A stretch of 64,000 nucleotides of DNA from Luteimonas abyssi (GCF_001482195.1 NZ_KQ759763.1:3881559-3945558), one strand, 5' to 3'. Positions 26,175-35,745 are shown, counted from the first letter of the stretch. Translations and numbers: made by a program. The notes: generated by a model not told the origin, from the letters alone.

Positions 26175-26191
26175 ATGACAACGTTAGTCAT
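26175..26191. promoter_or_regulatory. Second operator-like palindrome ATGAC-AACGTTA-GTCAT upstream of the permease
   Basis: Perfect 5-bp arms flank seven bases, about 55 bp before the permease start. It shares TGACAACG with the site at 25952 but is one base longer between half sites. It probably controls the plus-strand nag arm. The binder is inferred to be the adjacent LacI-family protein. Confidence 0.6.
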
Positions 26192-26245
26192 CAAAGTCCG
26201 GCCGCACGACATCGGCCGCCGCGCACGACGGGGAGACGTTCCGCG

Positions 26246-27532
26246 ATGTCCACGACCGCCACTGCTGCCACGCATGCCAAGCCCGCGACGGCCATCGCCA
26301 TCATGGGATTGCTGTTCTTCATCATCGGCTTCTTCACCTGGATCAACGGCCCGCTGATCACCTTCGTGCAGCTCGCCTTCGAGCTCGACGAGGTCAACGC
26401 CTTCCTGGTGTTGATGGTCTTCTACCTGTCGTACTTTTTCCTCGCGCTGCCGGCCGCGGGCGCCCTGCGTTTCACCGGAATGAAGAAGGGTCTGGCGCTG
26501 AGCCTGGCGGTGATGGCGGTGGGCGCGCTGATGTTCGGCGAGTTCTCCACCCAGCGCTGGTATCCCGGCGCGTTGTCGGGCCTGTTCGTGATCGGTGGCG
26601 GCATGGCGTTGCTGCAGACATCGGTGAACCCGTACGTGAGCATCCTCGGGCCGATCGAAGGCGCGGCGCGGCGGATCGCGCTGATGGGCATCTTCAACAA
26701 GACCGCGGGGATCCTCGCGCCGCTGGTGCTCGGCATGTCGGTGATGCGCGGCATCGGCGATCTGTCGGAGCAGGTGGCGGCCGCCGACGATGCCGGCCGC
26801 GCCGCGCTGCTCGACGCCTTCGCCGCGCAGATCCACGCCCCGTATCTGGTGATGGCGGGCATTCTGCTGCTGGTGGCGGTCGGCATCCTGTTCTCGCCGT
26901 TGCCGGAACTGCGCCCGTCCGAGGTCAATCCGGACACCCACGCCCGCACCGACGGTCCGAAGCGCAGCATCTTCCACTTCCCGCACCTGTGGCTGGGCGT
27001 GCTGTGCCTGTTCACCTACGTCGGCGTGGAAGTGCTGGCCGGCGACGGCATCGGCACCTACGGTGCGGCGTTCGGGCTGCCGCTCGACCACACCAAGTAC
27101 TTCACCTCGGCCACGCTGGCCTGCATGCTCGCCGGCTACGTGGCCGGCATGGTGCTGATTCCGCGGTACGTCTCGCAGGCCGGCTATCTACGGCTGTCGG
27201 CGACGATGGGCATCGTGTTCACCCTGGGCGCGTTCCTGACCTCGGGTTACGTGTCGGTGGCGTTCGTGGCCCTGCTGGGCTTCGCCAACGCGATGATGTG
27301 GCCGGCGATCTTCCCGCTGGCGATCCGCGGACTGGGTGCATCCACGGAGACCGGTTCGGCGCTGCTGGTGATGGGCATCGCGGGCGGCGCGATCGTGCCG
27401 CAGGCGTTCGCGGTGTTCAAGCAGCACTACGACTTCCAGCTGGTGTTCCTGCTGCTGATGGTCCCCTGCTACGCCTACATCCTCTACTACGCGGTCCGCG
27501 GGCACCGCGCCGGGGGGCTCGGCCGCGGTTGA
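26246..27532 (+). CDS. nagP: MFS sugar permease, FucP/NagP type
   Basis: The 428-residue product has 12 predicted transmembrane segments, starting AIMGLLFFIIGFFTWINGPL, the signature of the fucose/glucose/GlcNAc:H+ symporter family. Other features are YFFLALPAAGALRFTGMKKG and QTSVNPYVSILGP. ATG 26246 has GGGGAG about 10 nt upstream. In Xanthomonas and Shewanella nag loci this type imports GlcNAc across the inner membrane. The neighbouring LacI, deaminase, nagA and kinase support GlcNAc specificity. It is the first gene of the plus-strand arm. Confidence 0.9.
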   Translation: MSTTATAATHAKPATAIAIMGLLFFIIGFFTWINGPLITFVQLAFELDEVNAFLVLMVFYLSYFFLALPAAGALRFTGMKKGLALSLAVMAVGALMFGEFSTQRWYPGALSGLFVIGGGMALLQTSVNPYVSILGPIEGAARRIALMGIFNKTAGILAPLVLGMSVMRGIGDLSEQVAAADDAGRAALLDAFAAQIHAPYLVMAGILLLVAVGILFSPLPELRPSEVNPDTHARTDGPKRSIFHFPHLWLGVLCLFTYVGVEVLAGDGIGTYGAAFGLPLDHTKYFTSATLACMLAGYVAGMVLIPRYVSQAGYLRLSATMGIVFTLGAFLTSGYVSVAFVALLGFANAMMWPAIFPLAIRGLGASTETGSALLVMGIAGGAIVPQAFAVFKQHYDFQLVFLLLMVPCYAYILYYAVRGHRAGGLGRG

Positions 27533-27577
27533 TCCGCGGCATCATGCGCAGATCCCGTCAGGCAGGAGCAGGTCCCG

Positions 27578-28663
27578 GTGCGTAAACCCACCATCCGCGA
27601 TGTCGCCGAGCGCGCCAAGGTCTCGCTGAAGACCGTCTCGCGCGTCATCAACAACGAGCCCTCGGTGATGCAGGCCACCCGCGCGCGGGTGCTGCACGCC
27701 ATCGCCGAACTCGACTACGAGCCGGACCCCTCCGCGCGCAACCTGCGCAGCGCCACGGCGTTCGTGATCGGCATCGCCTACGACAATCCGAATCCGTACT
27801 ACATCATCAGCATGCAGAACGGCGTGCTGGCGGCGTGTCGGGAGACCGGCTTCGACCTGCAGATCCATCCCTGCGACGCCAGCTCGCCGCTGCTGGCCGA
27901 CGAGCTGTGCGACTGGATGCGTCGCTCGCGGCTGGCCGGCCTGGTGCTGGCGCCGCCGATGTCGGAGCGCATGGAGCTGGTGGATGCGTTGACCGCGCGC
28001 GGTGTGAAGCTGGCGCGGATCATCGCGGCGGCCGAAGATCCCGGCGACGGTCGTCCCTGCGTCTGGGTCGACGACCGCGACGCAGCCTACGAGGTCACCG
28101 AACACCTGATCCAGCTCGGCCACCAGCGGATCGGCTTTCTGTGGGGCGGCGAGGAGCATCGTTCCAGTTCCGAGCGCTACCTCGGCTACGAGCGCGCGCT
28201 GAAGGACTACGGCATCACCCTGGACCGCCATCTGGTGGTGCCCGGCGACTACACCTTCGACGACGGCTTCCGTGGCGCGCGCCGCCTGCTGGCCCTGCGC
28301 GACCCGCCGACCGCGATCTTCGGCTCCAACGACGAGATCGCGGCCGGCGTGCTGGCCGCGGCGAAGTCGACCGGCATCAACGTGCCCTACGACCTGTCGA
28401 TCGCCGGCTTCGAGGACAGCCCGTTCTCCAAGCAGTCGTGGCCGCCGCTGACCACCGCCAAGCAGGCGACGGGCGACATCGCCCGCGCGGCCGCGCGTCT
28501 GCTGATCGCGCAGCTGCGTCACGACCAGGACCACCCGCCGGACACCGCGGCGAGCGTGCACAACCAGGGGTTCGTGCCGCAGCTGGTGGTGCGTGGATCC
28601 ACTGCGCCGCCGCGTCCGCGTCCTCGCCCGACGGACACCACCCACGACACCGAGACCGGATGA
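27578..28663 (+). CDS. LacI-family transcriptional regulator of the GlcNAc locus
   Basis: The product has 361 residues. The N-terminal helix-turn-helix and hinge read TIRDVAERAKVSLKTVSRVI through LDYEPDPSARNLRS. A periplasmic-binding-protein-like effector domain follows to about residue 340, with a Pro/Arg/Thr-rich tail. It starts at GTG 27578, 45 bp after the permease. It overlaps the next gene by 4 bp (ATGA), so it is part of the operon it probably regulates, as the NagQ-type regulators are. The effector is likely a GlcNAc-phosphate (family knowledge, not shown here). Confidence 0.9.
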   Translation: MRKPTIRDVAERAKVSLKTVSRVINNEPSVMQATRARVLHAIAELDYEPDPSARNLRSATAFVIGIAYDNPNPYYIISMQNGVLAACRETGFDLQIHPCDASSPLLADELCDWMRRSRLAGLVLAPPMSERMELVDALTARGVKLARIIAAAEDPGDGRPCVWVDDRDAAYEVTEHLIQLGHQRIGFLWGGEEHRSSSERYLGYERALKDYGITLDRHLVVPGDYTFDDGFRGARRLLALRDPPTAIFGSNDEIAAGVLAAAKSTGINVPYDLSIAGFEDSPFSKQSWPPLTTAKQATGDIARAAARLLIAQLRHDQDHPPDTAASVHNQGFVPQLVVRGSTAPPRPRPRPTDTTHDTETG

Positions 28664-29709
28664 TGCCCACCGCCACGCCCGACGCCGCCCCGACCGCCAC
28701 GTCCAGCTGGATGTATCGCGAAGCCGCGCAGGCGGCCGATGTGGTCGCGACCCAGTTCGACCGCAATGCGGGTGTGCTCGGCGCACTGGCCGCAAGGCTG
28801 CGCGATCGTCCGCCACCGTTCGTGGCGACGTGCGCGCGTGGCAGTTCCGATCACGCCGCCACCTACGGCAAGTATCTGTTCGAAACCCGGCTGGGCCGTG
28901 TGACCGCCTCGGCATCGCCGTCGATCGGCTCGGTGTATGCCGCGCCGCTGCACATGCGCGATGCGCTGTTCGTGGCGGTCTCGCAGTCGGGCAAGAGTCC
29001 GGACCTGCTGCGCAACGCGGAGGCCGCGCGGGCGGCGGGCGCTCACGTGGTGGCCTTGGTGAACGTCGAGGATTCTCCGCTCGCGGCCCTGGCCGACACC
29101 GTCGTTCCGCTGCATGCCGGTCCCGAACGCAGCGTGGCGGCCACCAAGAGCTACATCGCCTCGCTGTCGGCGCTGCTGCAGCTGGTGGCGGTGTGGAAGG
29201 ACGACGCGGCGTTGCTGCGCGCGCTGCAGGTCCTGCCGCAGGCGCTGTCCGATGCCTGGACGCAGGACTGGTCGCCGCTGGTCGAGGGGCTGCGCGACAC
29301 CCGCAACCTCTTCGTGCTCGGGCGCGGACTGGGGCTCGGGATCGCGCAGGAGGCTGCGCTCAAGTTCAAGGAAACCAGTGGTCTGCACGCGGAGGCCTAC
29401 AGCTCGGCCGAAGTGAAGCACGGGCCGATGGCGCTGGTCGGCCCGGGGTTCCCGGTGCTGGCCTTCGCCCAACCCGACGGCACCGGGGCCGGCACCGTGG
29501 CGCTGGCGCGCGAGTTCGAGGCGCGGGGTGCGGCGGTGTGGACCGCGGGCGAGGGCGGGAATCTGCCGGTGGCGGCTGCGCCGGATCCGGCCTGCGCGCC
29601 GCTGCTGACGGCGCAGAGCTTCTATCGCGCGGTCGAAGCGCTGTCGCGAGCGCGTGGTTTCGATCCCGATCGGCCGCCGCACCTCAACAAGGTCACGGAG
29701 ACGGTGTGA
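28660..29709 (+). CDS. nagB-II: SIS-domain glucosamine-6-phosphate deaminase (NagB-II type)
   Basis: The 349-residue product has two SIS domains. Features are CARGSSDHAATYGKYLFE, FVAVSQSGKSPDLLRNAE and VAATKSYIASLSALLQL in the first, and GRGLGLGIAQEAALKFKETS and AEVKHGPMALV in the second. The end DPDRPPHLNKVTETV is typical. It resembles the isomerase half of GlmS without the glutaminase domain, which defines the NagB-II deaminases. It converts GlcN-6-P to Fru-6-P plus ammonia. Its start overlaps the LacI gene and its stop overlaps nagA by one base, giving strong translational coupling. Confidence 0.92.
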   Translation: MMPTATPDAAPTATSSWMYREAAQAADVVATQFDRNAGVLGALAARLRDRPPPFVATCARGSSDHAATYGKYLFETRLGRVTASASPSIGSVYAAPLHMRDALFVAVSQSGKSPDLLRNAEAARAAGAHVVALVNVEDSPLAALADTVVPLHAGPERSVAATKSYIASLSALLQLVAVWKDDAALLRALQVLPQALSDAWTQDWSPLVEGLRDTRNLFVLGRGLGLGIAQEAALKFKETSGLHAEAYSSAEVKHGPMALVGPGFPVLAFAQPDGTGAGTVALAREFEARGAAVWTAGEGGNLPVAAAPDPACAPLLTAQSFYRAVEALSRARGFDPDRPPHLNKVTETV

Positions 29710-30860
29710 TGACGACGACCGCACTCGTCGGTGCGCGCATCCTGGGCGACGACGGCTTCGTCGACGCCCATGCGGTGCTGGTCGGCGACGACGGGCGCAT
29801 CGTGGCGCTGCTGCCGGTCGACGATGCGCGCGTGCGCGCTGCGGACCGGCACGAGCTGGGTGGAGGCTGCCTGCTGCCCGGTTTCATCGACCTGCAGGTC
29901 AACGGCGGCGGCGGTGTGTTGTTCAACAACACGCCCGACGCCGATGCCGTCGCGGCGATCGCCCGCGCGCATCGCCGTTTCGGGACCACCGCGCTGCTGC
30001 CTACGCTGATCAGCGACGACCTGGACGTGATGCGTCGCGGCGTCGCAGCGGTGCGCGCAGCCATCGCCGCCGGTGCGCCGGGCGTGCTCGGTATCCACCT
30101 GGAGGGGCCGTACCTCGCACCGGCCCGCAAGGGCACCCACGACGCGACCAAATTCCGCGTGCCCGATGCCGACGAGATCGCGCTGGCGACTTCGCTCGAC
30201 AACGGGCCGACCCTGATCACCCTCGCACCCGAGCAGGTGCCGCTCGACACCGTGCGCGCGCTGGTGGCCGGTGGGGCGATCGTGTTCGCCGGCCACACCG
30301 AAGGCGATTACCAGGCGATCCGGGCCGGCCTGGATGCCGGGCTGCGTGGTTTCACCCATCTCTACAACGCGATGAGCCCGCTGCAGGGTCGCGCACCCGG
30401 CGCAGTGGGTGCCGCGCTGGAGGATCGCGACAGCTGGTGTGGGGTCATCGTCGACGGCGTCCACGTGCATCCGGCCAGCCTGCGCGTGGCGCTGGCGGCC
30501 AAGCCGCGCGGCAAGGTGTTCCTGGTCACCGACGCGATGCCGCCGGTGGGTGCCGACGATCCCAGCTGGACGCTGTACGGCGAGACCATCACCGCCGTCG
30601 ACGGCGTGGTGCGCAACGCTGCCGGCGCGCTCGCCGGCTCCGCGCTCGACATGGCCACCGCGGTGCGCAACAGCGTGCGCCTGCTCGGCCTGTCGCTGGA
30701 CGAAGCCGCGCGCATGGCGTCGCTGTATCCGGCGCAATGTCTCGGGCTCGAAGCGCGCTACGGCCGGATCGCACCGGGCTGCCGGGCCGATTTCGTGCTG
30801 CTCGACGACGCGCTCGAGGTGCGAGGGACCTGGATCGGCGGTGTCCACGCCGCCGCCTGA
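29709..30860 (+). CDS. nagA: N-acetylglucosamine-6-phosphate deacetylase
   Basis: The 383-residue amidohydrolase removes the acetyl group from GlcNAc-6-P ahead of NagB-II. Signatures are LPGFIDLQVNGGGGVLFNN, GIHLEGPYLAPARKGTHD, AGHTEGDYQAI, FTHLYNAMSPLQGR and VTDAMPPVGADD, whose Asp is the usual catalytic base. The metal site uses the EGP glutamate and the two His of AGHTEG/FTHLYNAM. The ATG at 29709 shares a base with the preceding stop. Length is normal. Confidence 0.97.
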   Translation: MTTTALVGARILGDDGFVDAHAVLVGDDGRIVALLPVDDARVRAADRHELGGGCLLPGFIDLQVNGGGGVLFNNTPDADAVAAIARAHRRFGTTALLPTLISDDLDVMRRGVAAVRAAIAAGAPGVLGIHLEGPYLAPARKGTHDATKFRVPDADEIALATSLDNGPTLITLAPEQVPLDTVRALVAGGAIVFAGHTEGDYQAIRAGLDAGLRGFTHLYNAMSPLQGRAPGAVGAALEDRDSWCGVIVDGVHVHPASLRVALAAKPRGKVFLVTDAMPPVGADDPSWTLYGETITAVDGVVRNAAGALAGSALDMATAVRNSVRLLGLSLDEAARMASLYPAQCLGLEARYGRIAPGCRADFVLLDDALEVRGTWIGGVHAAA

Positions 30861-30911
30861 CGGTCGGGTCGGGCGTGCCACCTGCCGGCCGCCCGTCGGC
30901 AGCGGGTTCGC

Positions 30912-31985
30912 ATGAGCGCTTCCGTGCCGGGTCGCTATGCCTCGGTCGACGCCCTGCGCGGCTGCACGGTGGCGGCGATGTTGCTGGTCAACACCCCGGG
31001 CGACTGGGGTCACGTGTATGCGCCGCTGCTGCACGCCGACTGGGACGGTTGCACCTTCGCCGATCTGGTGTTTCCGTTCTTCCTGTTCGTGGTCGGCGTG
31101 TCGCTGGCGCTGGGCCTGGCGCCGCGCGCGCAGGACCCCGCGCAGCGGCCGGCGCTGATGCGCGGTGTGCTCCTGCGCGGCACACGCATCGTCATCCTGG
31201 GCCTCGCCCTGCATGCGCTGGCCTGGTGGGCGCTCGACCTGGCGTATCCGCGACCCTGGGGCGTGCTGCAGCGGATCGGGCTGTGCTTCGCACTGGCCGG
31301 TCTCGCGGCGCTGTGGCTGCGCCCGCGCGCGCAGTGGGGTCTGCTGTTCGGACTGTTGGCCGGCTACGCGGCGGTGCTCGCCTGGGGCGGCACCGCACCC
31401 TGGACGAATCCCGCGAGCCGGCTCGATACGTTCCTGTTCGCGCCCTGGCTGTACCGGTACGACACCGCCACCGGCCTCGGCCACGACCCGGAAGGTCTGC
31501 TTTCCACGGTGGGCGCGCTGGCATCCACGGTGTGCGGCCTGCGTGCCGGGGCGTGGCTGCGCGCCGGGCGGACCGAGCTGATGCTGGCCTCGGGGGCCGT
31601 GGCCCTGTTTGCGGGCGCGGCGCTCGGCGCCTGGCAGCCGATCAACAAGAACCTGTGGACGCCGGCCTACGTGCTCTGGACCGGCGGCCTGGCGGTGTGG
31701 GCGCTGGCGGCGGCGCATGTCCTGGTCGACCGGCGCGGCTGGCCGGGGTGGGGACGGCGTTTCGGGGTGAACGCGATCGTCGCTTACGCCGGCTCGATCG
31801 CCTCGGTGCTGCTGCTGATCGCCGTCGGTGCCTGGCAGCCGCTCTACGCGCAGGGCTTCGCGTCCTGGCTGGTCCCGTGGATCGGTCCGACCGCGAGCTC
31901 ACTGGTCTTCGCACTGGCCTTCGTCGGGGCCTGGTGGTGCGTGGTGTGGTGGATGGACCGGCGCGGCTGGATCGTCAAGATCTGA
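30912..31985 (+). CDS. NagX-like membrane protein (DUF5009 / heparan glucosaminide acetyltransferase-like)
   Basis: A 357-residue protein has about ten transmembrane segments. The N-terminus RYASVDALRGCTVAAMLLVN and CTFADLVFPFFLFVVGVSLA is diagnostic of the COG4299 family, which includes HGSNAT and bacterial NagX. Further on are NKNLWTPAYVLWTGGLAVW and GVNAIVAYAGSIAS. In nag loci of other proteobacteria NagX is implicated in GlcNAc or oligosaccharide handling at the inner membrane, mechanism uncertain. It lies 51 bp after nagA and ends the operon. Confidence 0.85.
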   Translation: MSASVPGRYASVDALRGCTVAAMLLVNTPGDWGHVYAPLLHADWDGCTFADLVFPFFLFVVGVSLALGLAPRAQDPAQRPALMRGVLLRGTRIVILGLALHALAWWALDLAYPRPWGVLQRIGLCFALAGLAALWLRPRAQWGLLFGLLAGYAAVLAWGGTAPWTNPASRLDTFLFAPWLYRYDTATGLGHDPEGLLSTVGALASTVCGLRAGAWLRAGRTELMLASGAVALFAGAALGAWQPINKNLWTPAYVLWTGGLAVWALAAAHVLVDRRGWPGWGRRFGVNAIVAYAGSIASVLLLIAVGAWQPLYAQGFASWLVPWIGPTASSLVFALAFVGAWWCVVWWMDRRGWIVKI

Positions 31986-32045
31986 ACGCGGGCGTCGCGA
32001 ATCGCATTCGCGGCCACGCGTCCGGGCGATGATCGATGTCCGGGA

Positions 32046-32606
32046 CTAGCGCTGGTCCAGTGGCCCGGCCATGCGCGCGAGGGTGGTGTCGCGCCACCAC
32101 CAGCGGTGCGCGGCGACCATCAGCACGTGCCCCACGATCAGCGCGAGCAGCGTCCAGGCGAGTACGCCGTGCGACAGGTTGGCCGGCGCCAGCATCCAGC
32201 CGATTTCCTGCCCGGCCGGGAACAGCGGGATCCCGAACGGCGCGAATCCGCGACCGCTGCCGTATTCGCGCAGCAACGCGACGCCCGGAACGTAGAGCAT
32301 CAGCGCATACAGCGATGCGTGCCCGAGTGCGGCGCAGCGACCGATCGCATTGCGCGGATGCGCGGGCCGGTGGCGCCACTGCGAGAGCCCCCACGCGCCG
32401 CGCAGCAGGATCAACAGCATGAGCAATGTGCCGATCGGCTTGTGGCTGCCGACCATGAACGCGGTGACCGGGTGGCGTCCGACGATGATGCGCACCGCCA
32501 TGCCCGCGAACTGCCACACGAACAGGCCCGCCATCGTCCAGTGCAGCGCACGCGTGATCAGGCCGTAGCGGTGGGGCGTGTCGAGCCAGCGGGAGGTCAT
32601 TGCCAT
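32046..32606 (-). CDS. Cytochrome b561
   Basis: A 186-residue, four-helix membrane protein has the histidines expected for two b-type hemes: HRYGLITRALHWTM, VGSHKPIGTLLML, and ALIVGHVLMVAAHRWWW, with LSHGVLAWTLL preceding. The family transfers electrons from quinol to acceptors such as superoxide, or to partner periplasmic proteins. ATG 32606 is used; an in-frame ATG two codons on is equally possible. It is the last minus-strand gene after dnaG, 211 bp away and probably independent. Confidence 0.9.
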   Translation of the reverse strand: MAMTSRWLDTPHRYGLITRALHWTMAGLFVWQFAGMAVRIIVGRHPVTAFMVGSHKPIGTLLMLLILLRGAWGLSQWRHRPAHPRNAIGRCAALGHASLYALMLYVPGVALLREYGSGRGFAPFGIPLFPAGQEIGWMLAPANLSHGVLAWTLLALIVGHVLMVAAHRWWWRDTTLARMAGPLDQR

Positions 32607-32817
32607 CGCGTCCGTCGGGTATGCAGCGCATCCGATGGATGTGCCTGGGGCGGCGTTGCTGGCGTAGGCTCGCGTGCCGCGGCGCAGTTCACCCTGTTGT
32701 CGTGCGGATGTCAAACCGTCGTGCCCGGCGCACTCGACCGGCATCGGAAGCGCCGTGGGAGGCGCGGGCGTGCGGTCGTCGGCACCGATGACCGAGCGGT
32801 CTGAGCTGTGCGGGCGG

Positions 32818-34551
32818 TCAGCGTGAGCGTGCCAGGGCCTGCACCAGTTCCCGCAGTTCGGCCTTGTCGACGGCGTCCAGCGTGCCTTCGCGTTGTTTGG
32901 CCTGGAGTTCCTCCCTGCGCTGCTGCTGGGCCTGGTGGCCGAGCCGGGTGAGCGCATCGACGAACTCCTCCCGCCAGGTCGCCTCGTCGCCGGGCAGGTC
33001 GACCGCAGCGAGCTTCTGCAGCGCGCCGGCTTCGTCGCGGCCGGCGAAGTGGTCGAGCAGGGCGCCGGTGCGGATGTCCGGGCGTGCGCGCACGATGTCC
33101 AGCAGTTCGGCCAGCAGGGCGACGCCGGGCTGCCGCAGCGCGATGAATGCCGCGCTGCCCGGGGCCTCCAGCGCGAGGGCCGGTTGTTGCAGCAACAGGG
33201 TGATCGCGATGCGGACCAGGCTGCGCTTGGGCGCAGGCGCCTGGCGCCCGCCGCGCGGTCGACGTGTCGGCGCGGGCGTGTCCGGCGAGGCGTTGCGTGC
33301 ACCCACGCCCGTCAGCGTGGTCAGGTGCTGGCGCATCAGGTCGGCGAAGGCGCCTTCCGGAATCTGCGCCAGCAGCGGCTGGGTGCGCTCGGCGAGCCGG
33401 GCCTTGCCGTCGAGCGTGCCGAGATTGACGTCCTCGGCGAAGTGATCGAAGAAGTACTGCGACAACGGCACGGCCTCGCGCAGGCGCGTCTCGAAGCCGG
33501 CGGTACCCTCGCGGCGCACCAGCGAGTCGGGATCCTCGCCATCGGGCAGGAACAGGAAGAACGCCTGGCGGCCGTCGCGCATGCGTGGCAGCACCGATTC
33601 CATCGCCTTGGTCGCCGCGCGACGGCCGGCCGCATCGCCGTCGAAGCAGAAGTACACGTCGGGCGCGTTGCGGAACAGCAGTTCGGCATGGTCGGCGGTG
33701 GTCGCGGTGCCCAGCGTCGCCACCGCCTCGCGCAGCCCGTGCTGGAACAGCGCGATCACGTCCATGTAGCCTTCGACCACGATCAGCCGCGCGATCTTCT
33801 GCTGCGCCTGGCGGACCTGCCACAGGCCGTACAACTCGCGGCCCTTGTGGAACAGCGCGGTCTCGGGCGAGTTGAGGTACTTCGGGCCGTCGTCCGCCTT
33901 GAACACGCGGCCGCCGAAGGCGATGGTGCGGCCGCGGCGGTCGGCGATCGGGAACATGATCCGGTCGCGGAACTTGTCGTAGGTGTGGCCGCGATCGTTC
34001 TTCGACAACAGGCCGGCGCGTTCGAGCAGTTTCAGCCGGCGTTCGTCGGTGCCCAGGGTGTCCTTGAGCGCGGAGAAGCCTTCCGGCGCATAGCCGATGC
34101 CGAACAGGTCCCGGATCTCCGCATCCACGCCGCGGCCGTCCAGATACGCCTGTGCGGCGGGCGTGGCCTCGAGCCGGTTGCGGTAGTGGCGCGCGGCGGC
34201 TTCCAGTGCGTCGTAGACCCCCCGCGTATCGTCGTCCGGGGTGCGTACGCGCGACTCGCGCGGGACCTCCATGTTGGCGGCGCGGGCGAGTTCCTCGACG
34301 GCGTCGAGGAATTCGAGCCGGTCGTAGTTCATCAGAAAGCTGATCGCGGTGCCGTGCGCGCCGCAGCCGAAGCAATGGTAGAACTGCTTGGTCGGCGATA
34401 CGTAGAACGACGGCGTGCGCTCGTCGTGGAACGGGCACGGCGCCGCGTATTCCTTGCCCTTGCGCTTGAGCGGCACGCGCGCGCCGACGATCTCGACGAT
34501 GTCGGTGCGCGCGAGCAGATCGTCGATGAACGCGTCGGGGAGGCGAGCCAT
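32818..34551 (-). CDS. dnaG: DNA primase
   Basis: The 577-residue product starts MARLPDAFIDDLLARTDIVE. The CHC2 zinc finger is CPFHDERTPSFYVSPTKQFYHCFGCG (split here: CPFHDERTPSF then FYHCFGCG, about residues 40-65). The TOPRIM motifs are VVEGYMDVIALFQHG and VYFCFDGDAAGRRAA. A C-terminal helicase-binding region of about 140 residues follows a Pro/Arg-rich linker. It synthesises RNA primers at the fork. It belongs to the rpsU-yqeY-dnaG macromolecular synthesis block. The usual next gene, rpoD, is replaced by cytochrome b561 here. Confidence 0.97.
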   Translation of the reverse strand: MARLPDAFIDDLLARTDIVEIVGARVPLKRKGKEYAAPCPFHDERTPSFYVSPTKQFYHCFGCGAHGTAISFLMNYDRLEFLDAVEELARAANMEVPRESRVRTPDDDTRGVYDALEAAARHYRNRLEATPAAQAYLDGRGVDAEIRDLFGIGYAPEGFSALKDTLGTDERRLKLLERAGLLSKNDRGHTYDKFRDRIMFPIADRRGRTIAFGGRVFKADDGPKYLNSPETALFHKGRELYGLWQVRQAQQKIARLIVVEGYMDVIALFQHGLREAVATLGTATTADHAELLFRNAPDVYFCFDGDAAGRRAATKAMESVLPRMRDGRQAFFLFLPDGEDPDSLVRREGTAGFETRLREAVPLSQYFFDHFAEDVNLGTLDGKARLAERTQPLLAQIPEGAFADLMRQHLTTLTGVGARNASPDTPAPTRRPRGGRQAPAPKRSLVRIAITLLLQQPALALEAPGSAAFIALRQPGVALLAELLDIVRARPDIRTGALLDHFAGRDEAGALQKLAAVDLPGDEATWREEFVDALTRLGHQAQQQRREELQAKQREGTLDAVDKAELRELVQALARSR

Positions 34552-34637
34552 CCCGCTAGTGTATGTCGTCGCCGCGGCCCGAACGACGGGCGTCCGGGCG
34601 CCGCGGCCGGGGTGGCGCCGGTCGCCCGGGGCAGGCC

Positions 34638-35654
34638 TCAACCGTCGCGGCGTGGCGGCGACGGTTCCGGCGGCGGTGTCGCCGCGGTGGGCGCCACCGG
34701 GGCCGGTGCGGGCGGCAGCTCGACGGCGAGGGTGCGGGGATGCACCTGGCCCGGTTCGGGAGCGACGTCCGGCGACTCCATCGGGCCGGCCGGCGGACGC
34801 TCGGCCAGCCGCTCCTGCGCGCGCTCGTCGATCACCGCGGTGATCAGCGCGCCGACGAAGAACACCATCGCCGCGTAGTACATCCACACTAGCAGGATGA
34901 CCACCGTGCCCATCGACCCGTACGCGCTGCCGGGCGCCGCGGTGGCGATGTAGATACCGATCGCCCAGCGCCCCAGCATGAACAGCGCCGCGGTGATGAT
35001 GCCGCCGAGGAAGGCCTGCTGCCAGCGCACCTGGCGGTCGGGCAGATAGTGGTAGAGCAGTGCGAAGGCGAGCGCGTAGATCAGCAGCGAGATCACCGTG
35101 CCCAGCAGCGGCAGCAGACTGGGTACGCCGGCGAAGATGTATTCGATCACCGCCGACAGCAAGGTCGACACCACCACCAGGAAACCCAGCGCGAACACCA
35201 CGCCGAACGAGAACACGCGCTTGCGCAGGAAGGCGGTGATGCCACCCAGGGAGCCGCCGGAGGTATGAAAGATCAGGTTCAGCACGGTCTGCAACTGCGC
35301 GAAGACCGTGGTCGCGCCGACGAACAGCAGCAGGGTGCCCCACAGACCGGCCAGCGAGCCCATGTCGGGCTGTTCCCGCGCATTGCGGATCACCGTGCCG
35401 GCGACCTCCTGTGCGCTGGTGCCGGCCAGCTCCCCGATCTGCTCGAGCAGCTCCGCCTGCGCTTCCGGATACAGCGAGGCCGCCAGCCACAGCAACAGGA
35501 TCAGCAGCGGCGCCAGCGACAACAGTGCGAAGAACGACAGCGACGCGGCGTGGTTGATCAGGTCGATCTCGACGAACCGCTTGCCCAGTTCCACCGGCAG
35601 GCTCTGTTGCAGACGCTCGATGCGGCGTTTCAGCTTCGGGGACGGGCTGGGCAT
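34638..35654 (-). CDS. yihY: YihY/BrkB-family inner membrane protein
   Basis: A 338-residue protein has about six transmembrane helices. Signatures are NHAASLSFFALLSLAPLLIL, TVFAQLQTVLNLIFHTSGG and GSAYGSMGTVVILLVWMYYAAMVFFVGALIT, all diagnostic of UPF0761/BrkB. A Pro/Ala-rich cytoplasmic tail of about 60 residues follows. The family was once called ribonuclease BN; its function remains unclear. It sits inside the macromolecular synthesis block, 86 bp upstream of dnaG. ATG 35654 is chosen; an upstream extension of the frame is low-complexity. Confidence 0.9.
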   Translation of the reverse strand: MPSPSPKLKRRIERLQQSLPVELGKRFVEIDLINHAASLSFFALLSLAPLLILLLWLAASLYPEAQAELLEQIGELAGTSAQEVAGTVIRNAREQPDMGSLAGLWGTLLLFVGATTVFAQLQTVLNLIFHTSGGSLGGITAFLRKRVFSFGVVFALGFLVVVSTLLSAVIEYIFAGVPSLLPLLGTVISLLIYALAFALLYHYLPDRQVRWQQAFLGGIITAALFMLGRWAIGIYIATAAPGSAYGSMGTVVILLVWMYYAAMVFFVGALITAVIDERAQERLAERPPAGPMESPDVAPEPGQVHPRTLAVELPPAPAPVAPTAATPPPEPSPPRRDG

Positions 35655-35745
35655 GGCGCGAGGATGAACGGGGTCGCAGCCAGCATGCCAGAGCCGCGTT
35701 GCCGCGCCGTGAGCGGGCGCACGGTCCGGGTGAGTGCGCGACGGC

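Larger units (their letters stand above)
25882..26245. other. Divergent control region of the GlcNAc locus
   Basis: This is about 360 bp of notably AT-richer sequence between the sugar kinase (minus) and the MFS permease (plus). It contains two operator-like palindromes (25952-25965 and 26175-26191) and a short palindrome TGTCGACA at 26044-26051. I see no gene. The layout allows one repressor to control both arms. Confidence 0.6.
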
